From contig JANYKR010000027.1 of the NCBI GenBank assembly GCA_025358155.1, positions 1-64,000 of the forward strand: a DNA stretch of 64,000 nucleotides, read 5' to 3'. Under the pieces are notes generated by a model. That model made no database searches. It was given only the letters and a program-made list of their open reading frames with translations, and was not told the DNA's origin. Below are positions 31,962 through 40,646 of this stretch, in pieces (position 1 is the first letter of the stretch; each line of letters begins with the position of its first letter). Position numbers and translations under genes: made by a program. This stretch comes from Betaproteobacteria bacterium. GTDB lineage: Bacteria > Pseudomonadota > Gammaproteobacteria > Burkholderiales > Burkholderiaceae_C.

Positions 31962-32966
31962 TCAGAACGGGTTGTTGGCCGCCCGCGACACGGCCTGGGC
32001 GCCGATCCGCGAATGGGCGTTGGGCCCGAGATGGCGGTCGCTGGCCCACAGATGGGTGTTGTAGGCGGCGCCGCTGACCAGATTGCTGACGTCGCAGTTC
32101 AGCACGGCCGAGGCCGCGGCGTCGGCGCTCGCGCCATCCGGGACGACGCAGGCCGGCTGGCTGGTTATGGCGGGCGCCGACAGGTAGGCTGTCGGCTGCT
32201 TGGCCATGGCTGCCACGATGTCGTCGGCCAGCACCAGGCCGTAGTTGCGGCCGTCATAGGCGGCAGCGTCGATGCGGGTGCGCAAGAAAGCGTTGAACTC
32301 ATAGCTCAGCGTGCCCATCAAGGCCGACGCCCCGGGGTTGATGCTGTTGGCCGCAACCGCATAGGGCGATGAGGCCAGGTTGGGCACGGTAATGACCAGC
32401 GCCCGGGCGCCGGTGCTCAGGATCGCGTTGACCTGGTCGGCCACATGGCCGCCCCGACGCCGGACCTCGTCGATCGCATCGTTGTTGCTCAAACCGGCTT
32501 GGGTGCGTTCGTACACCTCGATGATGTCGTTGGTGCCGATCATCACGGTCACCAGATCGCGTGCGTTCAAGCCGCCCTGGTTGGCAATTTGCTGGGCCAG
32601 GCCGGTCGTCGGGTCATCCACCCGGGCCAGCCGCAAGGCCCGGATGAAGGCCTGGGGCGATGCCGTGTTGGGGTTGCACTGCTCGAACACGAAACCGTAG
32701 TGGCTGGCCACCAGTTGCACAAAGATCGGCAGCGCCAGGCATTTTCCGGTGGATGGGCTGCGGTCGTTGATGCCGTACTTGAAGCCGTCGTTGTTGGCAT
32801 CGTTCTCGATCAAGCTGCTTTCGTCACCAAACACGATCAGGCGCAGCGGCTGGAATTTCTCGACCTGCTGGGTGCCGCCACCGCAAGCGGTCATCAGTGC
32901 AGCCATCACCAGGGCCGGGGTCAGCACAGAGGCGCCCAAGCGGCGCAAATCACGAAAGAGAGTCAT
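31962..32966 (-). CDS. SGNH/GDSL-type hydrolase, probable lipoprotein
   Basis: The 334-residue product has a lipoprotein signal ending LMTACGG. The SGNH hydrolase blocks are: block I as VFGDESSL, where Ser follows GDE instead of the common GDS, GTNDI (block III) near 144 and DRHLGPNAH (block V Asp/His) near the C-terminus. Likely an envelope esterase or lipase acting in the periplasm or outer membrane; the substrate is unknown. The ATG at 32966 gives the best signal peptide; GTG 32987 and ATG 32978 are alternatives. It lies between sua5 and tsaB on the same strand, 22 bases before tsaB. Confidence 0.78.
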   Translation of the reverse strand: MTLFRDLRRLGASVLTPALVMAALMTACGGGTQQVEKFQPLRLIVFGDESSLIENDANNDGFKYGINDRSPSTGKCLALPIFVQLVASHYGFVFEQCNPNTASPQAFIRALRLARVDDPTTGLAQQIANQGGLNARDLVTVMIGTNDIIEVYERTQAGLSNNDAIDEVRRRGGHVADQVNAILSTGARALVITVPNLASSPYAVAANSINPGASALMGTLSYEFNAFLRTRIDAAAYDGRNYGLVLADDIVAAMAKQPTAYLSAPAITSQPACVVPDGASADAAASAVLNCDVSNLVSGAAYNTHLWASDRHLGPNAHSRIGAQAVSRAANNPF

Positions 32967-33016
32967 CAGGGTTTCCATCCATCCCACAGGGCGGCGCGTC
33001 AGGCGTCGGTGTGAGG

Positions 33017-33076
33017 GTGTCGTCGGGTGTGTGGTCGGGCGTGCGGTCGGGTGTGTCGTGGCGTGAGCGGTCGGGC
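33017..33076. repeat. 12-bp tandem repeat, five imperfect units, intergenic
   Basis: Five 12-base units of consensus GTGTGGTCGGGT lie in the 168-base gap upstream of the SGNH gene. Two units are more diverged. No promoter is clear in this gap; the array would be in the leader of the SGNH gene or the sua5 3' region. Confidence 0.7.
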
Positions 33077-33134
33077 TTGCAGAGAGGTCGTGCTGCGGAT
33101 CGTTCGGGTCGGAACTGGCGACGGCGGATGCGGC

Positions 33135-34115
33135 TCAAGCACTGGCGGCCCGGCGCAGCCGGTCGGCCACGCCCTCCCATGCCGGCCCCGCGGGTGTTTG
33201 CTCGACCCAGATCTCCGCCCGGCCCTCAGCGTCGAACTGGCGCAGCACGGCAAACAACTCATGCGCCACCGCCGCCGGGTCGTCGGGCATGCACTGCCAG
33301 CGCAAACCCGGGGTGTCGCCTGCCGCGCGTCGGGAATATACCGCCAGCCCGGCCGGCAGCATGTCCGGTGCGTGAAGTGCGGCCACCAGCCGGTCTGACG
33401 GCCACAGCCGCAAGCGTGCCGCCGGGGCGTAGTGCGAGGCCAGCGTGCCGGGCGCCCGCGGGCTTGTTGCATCGGGCGCCTGCAGCGGCTCACCCAGCAC
33501 CGCCTCGATTTCAGGGCGGCTCAACACGCCTGGGCGCAGCAGCACCGGCATGCCCCGGCTCAGGTCGACGATGCTGGACTCGATGCCCAGCGCGCAGGCC
33601 CCCCCGTCCAGCACCCAGAGCGCGGGGCCAAACTCTTGCTGCACATGGGCCGCGCAGGTCGGGCTGACGTGGCCAAAGCGGTTGGCGCTGGGCGCGGCCA
33701 CGCCGGCCACACCCAGCGCCGCGGCCTCGCGCAGCAAGGCCTGGGCGGCAGGATGGGCGGGGCAGCGCAGGCCGATGCTGGACTGGCCGCCCGATGCAGC
33801 CTCGGCCTGGCCGGCGGCGCGCGGCAGGATCAGTGTCAGCGGGCCAGGCCAGAAAGCCTGCGCCAGGCGGCGGGCGGCGGCGGGCAAGGCCGTGGTGAAC
33901 ACGGCGGCCTGGGCCAGGTCGCAGACATGCACGATCAGCGGATGGTCGGCCGGCCTGCCCTTGGCGGCAAATATCGCTGCCACGGCGCTGTCGCTGTCGG
34001 CGCGTGCGCCCAGGCCGTACACCGTTTCGGTGGCAAACGCCACCAGGCCGCCCTCGGCCAGTCGCTGGGCGGCGGCGCGCAGGTCGGCCGGGCGATCACC
34101 GTGCAGCAGCGTCAT
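33135..34115 (-). CDS. L-threonylcarbamoyladenylate synthase, Sua5 type
   Basis: The enzyme makes threonylcarbamoyl-AMP from Thr, bicarbonate and ATP for tRNA t6A. The 326 residues match Sua5 with two domains. The YrdC domain (FATETVYGLGARAD near 28, AKGRPADHPLIVHV near 51, PSANRFGHVSPT near 140) is followed by the Sua5 C-terminal domain (SPRAPGTLASHYAPAA near 213). The short homologue TsaC lacks this second domain. It starts five bases after purK, so purE-purK-sua5 form an operon, an arrangement frequent in Burkholderiales where purC comes first. Confidence 0.94.
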   Translation of the reverse strand: MTLLHGDRPADLRAAAQRLAEGGLVAFATETVYGLGARADSDSAVAAIFAAKGRPADHPLIVHVCDLAQAAVFTTALPAAARRLAQAFWPGPLTLILPRAAGQAEAASGGQSSIGLRCPAHPAAQALLREAAALGVAGVAAPSANRFGHVSPTCAAHVQQEFGPALWVLDGGACALGIESSIVDLSRGMPVLLRPGVLSRPEIEAVLGEPLQAPDATSPRAPGTLASHYAPAARLRLWPSDRLVAALHAPDMLPAGLAVYSRRAAGDTPGLRWQCMPDDPAAVAHELFAVLRQFDAEGRAEIWVEQTPAGPAWEGVADRLRRAASA

Positions 34116-34120
34116 GCGGT

Positions 34121-35290
34121 TCAGAAAGCCGGCAGACCGAGCAGGGCCGCCGCTTGCAGCGCCACTGACCGGGCCTGCGCCGGGTCAGCCGCCGTCACGG
34201 TCAGGTGGCCCATCTTGCGGCCGGGCCGGGCGTTGGCCTTGCCGTAGAGGTGCAGGTGCACACCCGGCAGCGCCAGCAATTCGGCCCAGGGCGGGGTCTG
34301 CTCGGCTGAGCCCGCGCCCTGCGGCCACCACAAGTCACCCAACAGGTTGAGCATCACGGCGGCCGAATGCTGGCGCGGCGTGGTCAGCGGCAGGCCGGTG
34401 AGGGTGCGCACCTGCAACTCGAACTGGCTGACATCGCTGCCGTCGATCGACCAATGGCCCGAGTTGTGCGGGCGCGGGGCCATCTCGTTGGCCACCAGCC
34501 GGCCATCGGCCAGCACAAAAAACTCTACGCACAGCACGCCGACATAGTCCATCGCACTGGCCAGGGCCAGCGCGGCCTCGGACGCGGCCTGTTGCTGCGC
34601 GGGCGTAGCGTCGGGTGCGGGCACCTGGGTCACCGCCAGGATGCCGTCGCGGTGCAGGTTTTGCTGCACCGGCAGCAGCACGGCCGCGCCCGACGCGCCG
34701 CGCGCCACCAGCACGCTCAGCTCGAGCGCCAGCGGCAGCAACTGCTCCAGCACGCAAGGCACCTGGCCGAGTTGGTCCCACGCGGCGGCCAAGGCGGCCC
34801 GGTCGGTCACCCGGGCCTGGCCTTTGCCGTCGTAGCCCAGGCGCACGGTCTTGAGGATGCCGGGCAGCAGCGTATCGGGCACGGCGGCCAGGCGCTCGGG
34901 CGTATTGATCAGGGCATGCGGCGCGCAAGGCACGCCGCAGCGTTGGAACTCGGCCTTCTCGGCGGCGCGGTTCTGGCAGATGGCCACGGCGTCGGCGCCG
35001 GGTGCGACCCGGCGGTGGGCGCCCAGCGTGACCAGCGCGCCGGCCGGCACGTTCTCGAACTCGGTGGTGATGGCCTCACAGCGCTGCATCAACTGCGCCA
35101 GGCCTTGTTCGTCGAGGTAATCGGCGGCGATGTGGTAGTGCGCCACCAGGCCGGCCGGCGAGGTGGCATCGGCATCGAGCACAGCAGTGAAGTAGCCCAG
35201 CGACTGGGCCGCCTGCACAAACATGCGGCCGAGTTGGCCGCCGCCCATCACGCCCAGGGTCGCGCCGGGGAGGATCGTCTTGCCGCTCAT
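34121..35290 (-). CDS. purK: N5-carboxyaminoimidazole ribonucleotide synthase
   Basis: PurK is the ATP-grasp enzyme that carboxylates AIR to N5-CAIR in purine synthesis. The 389 residues show ILPGATLGVMGGGQLGRMF at the N-terminus, TEFENVPAG near 75, the ATP-grasp lysine region KTVRLGYDGKGQ near 147, and EFFVLADGRLVANEMAPRPHNSGHW near 265 (metal-binding Glu and Asn-Ser-Gly-His). PurE, which moves the carboxylate, is encoded 61 bases upstream. Confidence 0.96.
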   Translation of the reverse strand: MSGKTILPGATLGVMGGGQLGRMFVQAAQSLGYFTAVLDADATSPAGLVAHYHIAADYLDEQGLAQLMQRCEAITTEFENVPAGALVTLGAHRRVAPGADAVAICQNRAAEKAEFQRCGVPCAPHALINTPERLAAVPDTLLPGILKTVRLGYDGKGQARVTDRAALAAAWDQLGQVPCVLEQLLPLALELSVLVARGASGAAVLLPVQQNLHRDGILAVTQVPAPDATPAQQQAASEAALALASAMDYVGVLCVEFFVLADGRLVANEMAPRPHNSGHWSIDGSDVSQFELQVRTLTGLPLTTPRQHSAAVMLNLLGDLWWPQGAGSAEQTPPWAELLALPGVHLHLYGKANARPGRKMGHLTVTAADPAQARSVALQAAALLGLPAF

Positions 35291-35351
35291 CGGGTTGGGC
35301 GCGCCTGGTGGTGCTGGTTCATGTTGCGGGCTTGGGTTGGGCGCAGGGCGA

Positions 35352-35897
35352 TCAGGTCAGTTCGGCTGTCATGGCCAGGGCGGCGGCCGTCTGACGGGTG
35401 CGGTAGGCGGTCAGCTTGTCCCGCAGCAGCGGATCGCCCGTGGCCAGCATCGCCACCGCAAACAAGGCGGCGTTGGCCGCACCGGCTGCGCCGATGGCAA
35501 AGGTGGCCACCGGGATGCCCTTGGGCATCTGGACGATGGAATGCAGCGAATCCACCCCGGCCAGGTGCTTGCTCGCCACCGGCACGCCCAGCACGGGTAC
35601 CGTGGTCTTGGCGGCCAGCATGCCGGGCAAGTGGGCAGCGCCGCCAGCACCCGCGATGATGGCGCGCAGGCCCCGGCCGGCAGCGGCTTCGGCGTAGGCA
35701 AACATTTGGTCGGGCATGCGGTGGGCCGAGACCACCCGGCATTCGTGGGCGATGCCAAACTCGGTGAGAATCAGCGCTGCCTGGCGCATCGTTTCCCAGT
35801 CGCTGGCAGATCCCATCAACAGGCCAATTTGTACGCTGACCTGTACGCCGACCCCTGAAGGCTGATGGACTTGCGCATGGTTTTCCAGGTCGGGCAA
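35352..35897 (-). CDS. purE: N5-carboxyaminoimidazole ribonucleotide mutase
   Basis: PurE converts N5-CAIR to CAIR. Family features are GLLMGSASDWETM, VVSAHRMPDQMF, AIIAGAGGAAHLPGM and VLGVPVASKHLAGVDSLHSIVQMPKG. The start is uncertain. The ATG at 35816 would cut off the first beta strand (VQIGLL), so translation must begin earlier, and no ATG is in frame. A TTG at 35897 has GGAG seven bases upstream and gives 181 residues; a GTG at 35975 would give 207. I chose 35897. A 12-base tandem duplication codes for the VQVSVQI stretch near the N-terminus. It is divergent from the thioredoxin gene. Confidence 0.9.
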   Translation of the reverse strand: MPDLENHAQVHQPSGVGVQVSVQIGLLMGSASDWETMRQAALILTEFGIAHECRVVSAHRMPDQMFAYAEAAAGRGLRAIIAGAGGAAHLPGMLAAKTTVPVLGVPVASKHLAGVDSLHSIVQMPKGIPVATFAIGAAGAANAALFAVAMLATGDPLLRDKLTAYRTRQTAAALAMTAELT

Positions 35898-36003
35898 GGC
35901 GGGGCTCCGGCAGGTCTGCAAAGCATTGAATTGTAGGCCGCGGCCCCAATTTGCCGCCCTCTGCCCTGGCACCACCCACCCACCCCGATAGACGGGCTAA
36001 AAA

Positions 36004-36951
36004 ATGAGTGACATCACCATCCAGAACTTCGAGGCCGACCTGATTCAGGCCTCCCTGCTGCAGCCGGTGCTGCTCGACATCTGGGCGCCCTGGTGCGGCC
36101 CATGCCGCGCGCTGGGCCCTTTGCTTGAAAAGATCGAGGTGGCTTACGCCGGCCGCTTCAAGCTGGCCAAGCTCAACAGCGACGACCAGCCCGAGATCGC
36201 CGCCCAGCTGAGTCAGGCGTTTGGCGTGCGGTCGATCCCGTTTTGCGTGATGTTCAAGGACGGCCAACCGGTGGACGGCTTTGTCGGCGCCCTGCCCGAG
36301 GCCCAGATCTGCGAGTTTCTCGACCGCCATGTGCCCAGCGCCGAGGTGCTGGAAGCGCAAGACCAGACCGAGCAGGCCGAGGCGCTGGAGGCCGAGGGTG
36401 ACACCGACAGTGCGCTCGCCCGGCTGCAACAGGCGCTGGCCACCGACCCGGCCAACGACCAGGCGCGCTACGACTGCGTCAAGCTGTTGATCGAGACCGG
36501 CCAGGTCGCCCAGGCCCGCGCTGCCTGGCAGCCCGTGGCGGCCAAGGCCCTGGTGGATGGCCGCATCGCTGCGCTGGGCCTGTGGCTGGACGCCTGCGAG
36601 AAGGCGCCGAGCGCGCGTTCGGCGCAAGCGCTGGCCGAGGCCATCGCCGCCAACCGGCGTGACTTCGAGGCCCGGTATGAGCTCGCCCAAACCTGGTGGG
36701 CGGCCGGCCACTTTACCGAGGCGATGGACGCGTTGCTCGAAATCGTGATGCGTGACAAGACCTGGAGCGAGCAACTCGCGCGCAAAACCTATGTCGCCAT
36801 CCTGGAACTGATGAGCAAGCCTGCGCCCAAGACCGGCCCGGGCGCTGAGCCGGCCAAGGGAGCACTGGAGGTGGTGGGGCGCGCGGCCGTGGTCGCCGGC
36901 GACCCGGTGATCGACCAGTACCGGCGCAAGCTCAGCATGGCGCTGAACTGA
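36004..36951 (+). CDS. Thioredoxin-TPR fusion chaperone (CnoX/YbbN-like)
   Basis: The 315 residues join a thioredoxin fold (1-110, active site WCGPC near 30-34) to TPR-like helices (about 120-280, AEALEAEGDTDSALARLQQAL and YELAQTWWAAGHFTEAMDALLEI). This is the CnoX/YbbN layout: holdases that protect proteins under oxidative (chlorine) stress and pass them to GroEL. Unlike E. coli CnoX, which has SXXC, this one keeps both Cys and may be redox active. No strong ribosome-binding site precedes the ATG at 36004. Confidence 0.85.
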   Translation: MSDITIQNFEADLIQASLLQPVLLDIWAPWCGPCRALGPLLEKIEVAYAGRFKLAKLNSDDQPEIAAQLSQAFGVRSIPFCVMFKDGQPVDGFVGALPEAQICEFLDRHVPSAEVLEAQDQTEQAEALEAEGDTDSALARLQQALATDPANDQARYDCVKLLIETGQVAQARAAWQPVAAKALVDGRIAALGLWLDACEKAPSARSAQALAEAIAANRRDFEARYELAQTWWAAGHFTEAMDALLEIVMRDKTWSEQLARKTYVAILELMSKPAPKTGPGAEPAKGALEVVGRAAVVAGDPVIDQYRRKLSMALN

Positions 36952-37075
36952 AATTGTCAGCCCTGCACTTCACCGTCCCAAAGCGCAGGCAGTCTGATCT
37001 GGCGGGCAGGGCGGCCCCCCCTACAATGCCCAGTTGCCCCGCCGCTGCGCGGGCACCCTGACAAGGACGTTTATC

Positions 37076-37420
37076 GTGTTTATTTCTCAAGCTTTTGCCC
37101 AGGCCGCCGCACCGGCTGCGGCCGCCGGTGGCATCGAGTCGATCTTCGGCTCGCTCGGCCAATTTTTGCCCCTGGTGCTGATGTTCGTGGTGCTGTACTT
37201 CATCATGATCCGGCCGCAGATGAAGCGCCAGAAGGAGCACAAGGCGATGATCGATGCGCTCGCCAAGGGCGACGAGATCGTCACCACCGGTGGACTGATC
37301 GGTCGGGTCGCCAAGATGGGCGAGAGCCTGCTCAACGTCGAGGTGGCCAACGGTATCGAGCTGCAGGTCCAGCGCAGTGCCGTGGTGCAAGTGCTGCCCA
37401 AAGGCACCTTCGGCAAGTGA
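37076..37420 (+). CDS. yajC: Sec translocon accessory protein YajC
   Basis: YajC is a small membrane protein in the SecDF-YajC complex. The 114 residues have one membrane helix (about 29-48, LVLMFVVLYFIMIRPQMK) and the cytoplasmic YajC domain (GDEIVTTGGLIGRVAKM). The GTG start at 37076 has AAGGA eight bases upstream. A TACAAT at 37022-37027 could be its -10. It leads yajC-secD-secF. Confidence 0.95.
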   Translation: MFISQAFAQAAAPAAAAGGIESIFGSLGQFLPLVLMFVVLYFIMIRPQMKRQKEHKAMIDALAKGDEIVTTGGLIGRVAKMGESLLNVEVANGIELQVQRSAVVQVLPKGTFGK

Positions 37421-37563
37421 GCCGGTGGCAGCTGCCGGCTGCGCTGGCCGCGACGGACGCTGTCCGCCCTCGCCGCATCGCCTGCTTTTCACCCGTTGCG
37501 GGTGACCCCCGAATTAGTTGATCCACCTGACGGCTGCCTGAGCCTCGGGCCGAGGAACGCACG

Positions 37564-39552
37564 ATGAACCGCTACCCCTGGTGGAAGTACACGATCCTGG
37601 CGCTTGCGTTGCTGATTGGGCTGCTCTACACCCTGCCCAACCTGTACGGTGAGGCGCCTGCGGTGCAGGTCTCCAGCGGCAAGGCCACGCTCAAGCTCGA
37701 CGCCAGCCTGGTGCCGCGCATCGAAAAGGCGCTGGCGGCCGCCGGCCTGCAGCCCGACTTTGTGCAGTACGAGGCCGGCTCGGTCAAGGCCCGGCTGCGC
37801 AGTACCGACGAGCAACTCAAGGCCAAGGACGCGATCGCCAAGTCGCTCAATCCCGACCCGACCGACCCGGCCTACATCGTCGCGCTCAACCTGCTGAGCC
37901 GGTCACCGCACTGGCTGACCGCGCTGCACGCACTGCCGATGTACCTGGGGCTGGACTTGCGCGGCGGGGTGCATTTTTTGATGCAGGTCGACATGAAGGC
38001 CGCGCTGACCAAAAAGGCCGAGGCCACCGCCGGTGACCTGCGCAGCTTGCTGCGCGACAAGAACATCCGCCACGCTGGCATCAACCGCGACGGCAACCTG
38101 GTGGTGGTGCGCTTGCGAGAGCAGGCCGCGCTGGCCCAGGCGCAAAAGCTGCTGGCCGACGTGATGCCCGACATGGACTGGTCCGCTACGCCCGATGGCG
38201 CCGAGTTTCGCCTGACCGGTGGCCTGAAGCCGGTGGCCGCCCGTGCGGTGCAAGACGGCGCGATCAAGCAGAACATCACTACGCTGCACAACCGCGTCAA
38301 CGAGCTGGGTGTGGCCGAGCCGGTGATCCAGCAGCAGGGCAGCGACCGGGTGGTGGTGCAACTGCCGGGTGTGCAAGACACCGCCAAGGCCAAGGACATC
38401 ATCGGCCGCACCGCCACGCTCGAGGTGCGCCTGGCCAACTCCAGCGCCGAGGCGATGGAGGCGCTGCGCGGCAGCGGCCCGGTACCGTTTGGCAGCGAGA
38501 AGTACCTGGAGCGCGACGGCTCGCCGATCATCGTCTTCCGGCAAGTCATCCTGACCGGCGAGAACCTGACCGACGCCCAGCCCGGTTTTTCGGGCGATCA
38601 GCCCGGCGAGGCCGCTGTGCACCTGACGCTCGACGCGAAGGGGGCGCGCATCTTTCGCGACGTCACGCGCGAGAACATCAACAAGCGCATGGCGATCCTG
38701 CTGTTCGAGAAGGGCAAGGGCGAGGTCGTGACCGCCCCGGTGATCCGGTCTGAAATCGGCGGTGGCCGGGTCCAGATCTCGGGCCGCATGAGCACCGCCG
38801 AGGCGGCCGACACCGCGTTGCTGCTGCGCGCCGGCAGCCTGGCCGCGCCGATGGAGATCATCGAAGAGCGCACCATCGGCCCGACTCTGGGCGCCGACAA
38901 CATCGCCAAGGGTTTTGCCAGCGTGGGCTACGGCTTTGCGGCGATAGCGCTGTTCATGTGCGGCTACTACCTGCTGTTCGGGGTGTTCTCGACGCTGGCG
39001 CTGGCGCTCAACCTGCTGCTGTTGATTGCGGTGCTGTCGATGCTGCAAGCCACGCTCACGCTGCCGGGCATCGCCGCCATTGCGCTCACGCTCGGCATGG
39101 CGATCGACTCCAACGTGCTGATCAACGAGCGGGTGCGCGAGGAGTTGCGCGGCGGCGCCTCTCCCCAGGCCGCGATCAACGCCGGCTACGAGCGGGCGTT
39201 TGCCACCATCCTCGACTCCAACATCACCACCCTGATCGCCGGCCTGGCGTTGCTGGCCTTCGGCTCGGGCTTCGTGCGGGGCTTTGCGGTGGTGCACTGC
39301 CTGGGCATCATGACCTCGATGTTCTCGTCGGTGATGTTCTCGCGCGGCCTGGTCAATCTCTGGTACGGCGGCCAGAAGCGGCTGAAATCAGTGTCCATCG
39401 GCCAGGTCTGGCGGCCGGCGGGCTCGGTCGCTGCCGGGCTGGACCTGCCGCCAGCGGACCTGGCGACGACCCTGGCGACGAATGCGGCGGCCGATGACAG
39501 CTTGACCCGCCCGACCAAGACACCGGCGGCCAAGCCGTCCACCCCGCGCTGA
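37564..39552 (+). CDS. secD: Protein translocase subunit SecD
   Basis: SecD with SecF uses the proton motive force to pull proteins through SecYEG into the periplasm. The 662 residues have one N-terminal helix (about 8-25), large periplasmic domains (LGLDLRGGVHFLMQVDM near 123) and five C-terminal helices with the RND-type segment FASVGYGFAAIALFM and AIDSNVLINERVREEL. The final 60 residues are a loose Ala/Thr/Pro tail. The gap to secF is 16 bases. Confidence 0.97.
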   Translation: MNRYPWWKYTILALALLIGLLYTLPNLYGEAPAVQVSSGKATLKLDASLVPRIEKALAAAGLQPDFVQYEAGSVKARLRSTDEQLKAKDAIAKSLNPDPTDPAYIVALNLLSRSPHWLTALHALPMYLGLDLRGGVHFLMQVDMKAALTKKAEATAGDLRSLLRDKNIRHAGINRDGNLVVVRLREQAALAQAQKLLADVMPDMDWSATPDGAEFRLTGGLKPVAARAVQDGAIKQNITTLHNRVNELGVAEPVIQQQGSDRVVVQLPGVQDTAKAKDIIGRTATLEVRLANSSAEAMEALRGSGPVPFGSEKYLERDGSPIIVFRQVILTGENLTDAQPGFSGDQPGEAAVHLTLDAKGARIFRDVTRENINKRMAILLFEKGKGEVVTAPVIRSEIGGGRVQISGRMSTAEAADTALLLRAGSLAAPMEIIEERTIGPTLGADNIAKGFASVGYGFAAIALFMCGYYLLFGVFSTLALALNLLLLIAVLSMLQATLTLPGIAAIALTLGMAIDSNVLINERVREELRGGASPQAAINAGYERAFATILDSNITTLIAGLALLAFGSGFVRGFAVVHCLGIMTSMFSSVMFSRGLVNLWYGGQKRLKSVSIGQVWRPAGSVAAGLDLPPADLATTLATNAAADDSLTRPTKTPAAKPSTPR

Positions 39553-39568
39553 ACCGGAGAGCAAAAAA

Positions 39569-40603
39569 ATGGAATTCTTCCGGATCAGCCGCGACATCCC
39601 GTTCATGCGGCATGCGCTGGTGTTCAACATCGTCTCCTTCCTCACATTTGCGCTGGCGGTGTTTTTCCTGTTGACGCGCGGTCTGCACCTGTCGATCGAG
39701 TTCACCGGCGGCACCGTGCTGGAGGTCGAATACGCCCAGACCGCCAACCTGGAGAAGACCCGCGCGGCGGTGGATGCGCTGGGCTTCGGCGAGGTTCAGG
39801 TGCAGAACTTCGGCAGCTCGCACGACGTGCTGGTGCGCTTGCCGGTCAGGTCGCAGATCAAGCAGGTGGATGTGGCACCGCTGGTGTTTGGCACCTTGTG
39901 CAGCGCTGAGGGCGGCACGGTGGCCACCAAGGCCTACACCTCGCCGCAGGGCGAGCAAGTCAGCCGGCCGTCTTGCACCACCCCGGCAGGTATCGAGCCG
40001 ATCAAGCTGTCACGCACCGAGTTCGTCGGCCCGGCGGTGGGTGATGAACTCGCCAGCGACGGCGCCAAGGCCCTGGCGTTTGTGGTGCTGGGCATCATGG
40101 CCTACTTGGCGATGCGCTTCGAGTGGAAGTTCTCGGTCGCGGCCATCGTCGCCAACTTGCACGACGTGATCATCATCCTGGGCTTTTTCGCCTTTTTCCA
40201 GTGGGAATTCTCGCTGGCGGTGCTGGCGGCGGTGCTGGCCGTGCTGGGCTACTCGGTCAACGAGTCGGTGGTGATCTTCGACCGGATCCGCGAGGGTTTC
40301 CGCAAGTTTCGCAAGCTCGATACGCCTCAGGTGATCGACCATGCCATCACCAGCACCATCAGCCGCACCGTCATCACCCACGGCTCGACCCAGATGATGG
40401 TGCTGTCGATGCTGCTGTTCGGCGGCCCGACGCTGCACTATTTTGCGGTGGCACTGACCATCGGCATCCTGTTTGGCATCTACTCGTCGGTGTTCGTGGC
40501 GGCGGCCATCGCGATGTGGCTGGGCGTCAAGCGCGAAGACCTGATCAAGTCCGGTGCCAAGGAACAAGACCCGAACGACCCCAATGCTGGCGCCGTGGTA
40601 TAG
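39569..40603 (+). CDS. secF: Protein translocase subunit SecF
   Basis: SecF partners SecD. The 344 residues start MEFFRISRDIPFM with a first helix, then a periplasmic domain with EFTGGTVLEVEYAQ. Five helices follow with LGYSVNESVVIFDRIRE (the conserved D..R motif) and ISRTVITHGSTQMMVL. A GAGCAAAAAA leader with GGAG precedes the ATG. The operon end is followed 43 bases later by the DUF1631 gene on the same strand. Confidence 0.97.
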   Translation: MEFFRISRDIPFMRHALVFNIVSFLTFALAVFFLLTRGLHLSIEFTGGTVLEVEYAQTANLEKTRAAVDALGFGEVQVQNFGSSHDVLVRLPVRSQIKQVDVAPLVFGTLCSAEGGTVATKAYTSPQGEQVSRPSCTTPAGIEPIKLSRTEFVGPAVGDELASDGAKALAFVVLGIMAYLAMRFEWKFSVAAIVANLHDVIIILGFFAFFQWEFSLAVLAAVLAVLGYSVNESVVIFDRIREGFRKFRKLDTPQVIDHAITSTISRTVITHGSTQMMVLSMLLFGGPTLHYFAVALTIGILFGIYSSVFVAAAIAMWLGVKREDLIKSGAKEQDPNDPNAGAVV

Positions 40604-40646
40604 ATAGCGACTTCTCCGCTGCCCACCCTCAGAGCCCGCTCTCACC

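Noticed and set aside
35816-35975. A frameshift inside purE
   Set aside because: A single frame runs from at least 35975 to the stop, and alternative starts (TTG/GTG) explain the missing ATG without a frameshift.
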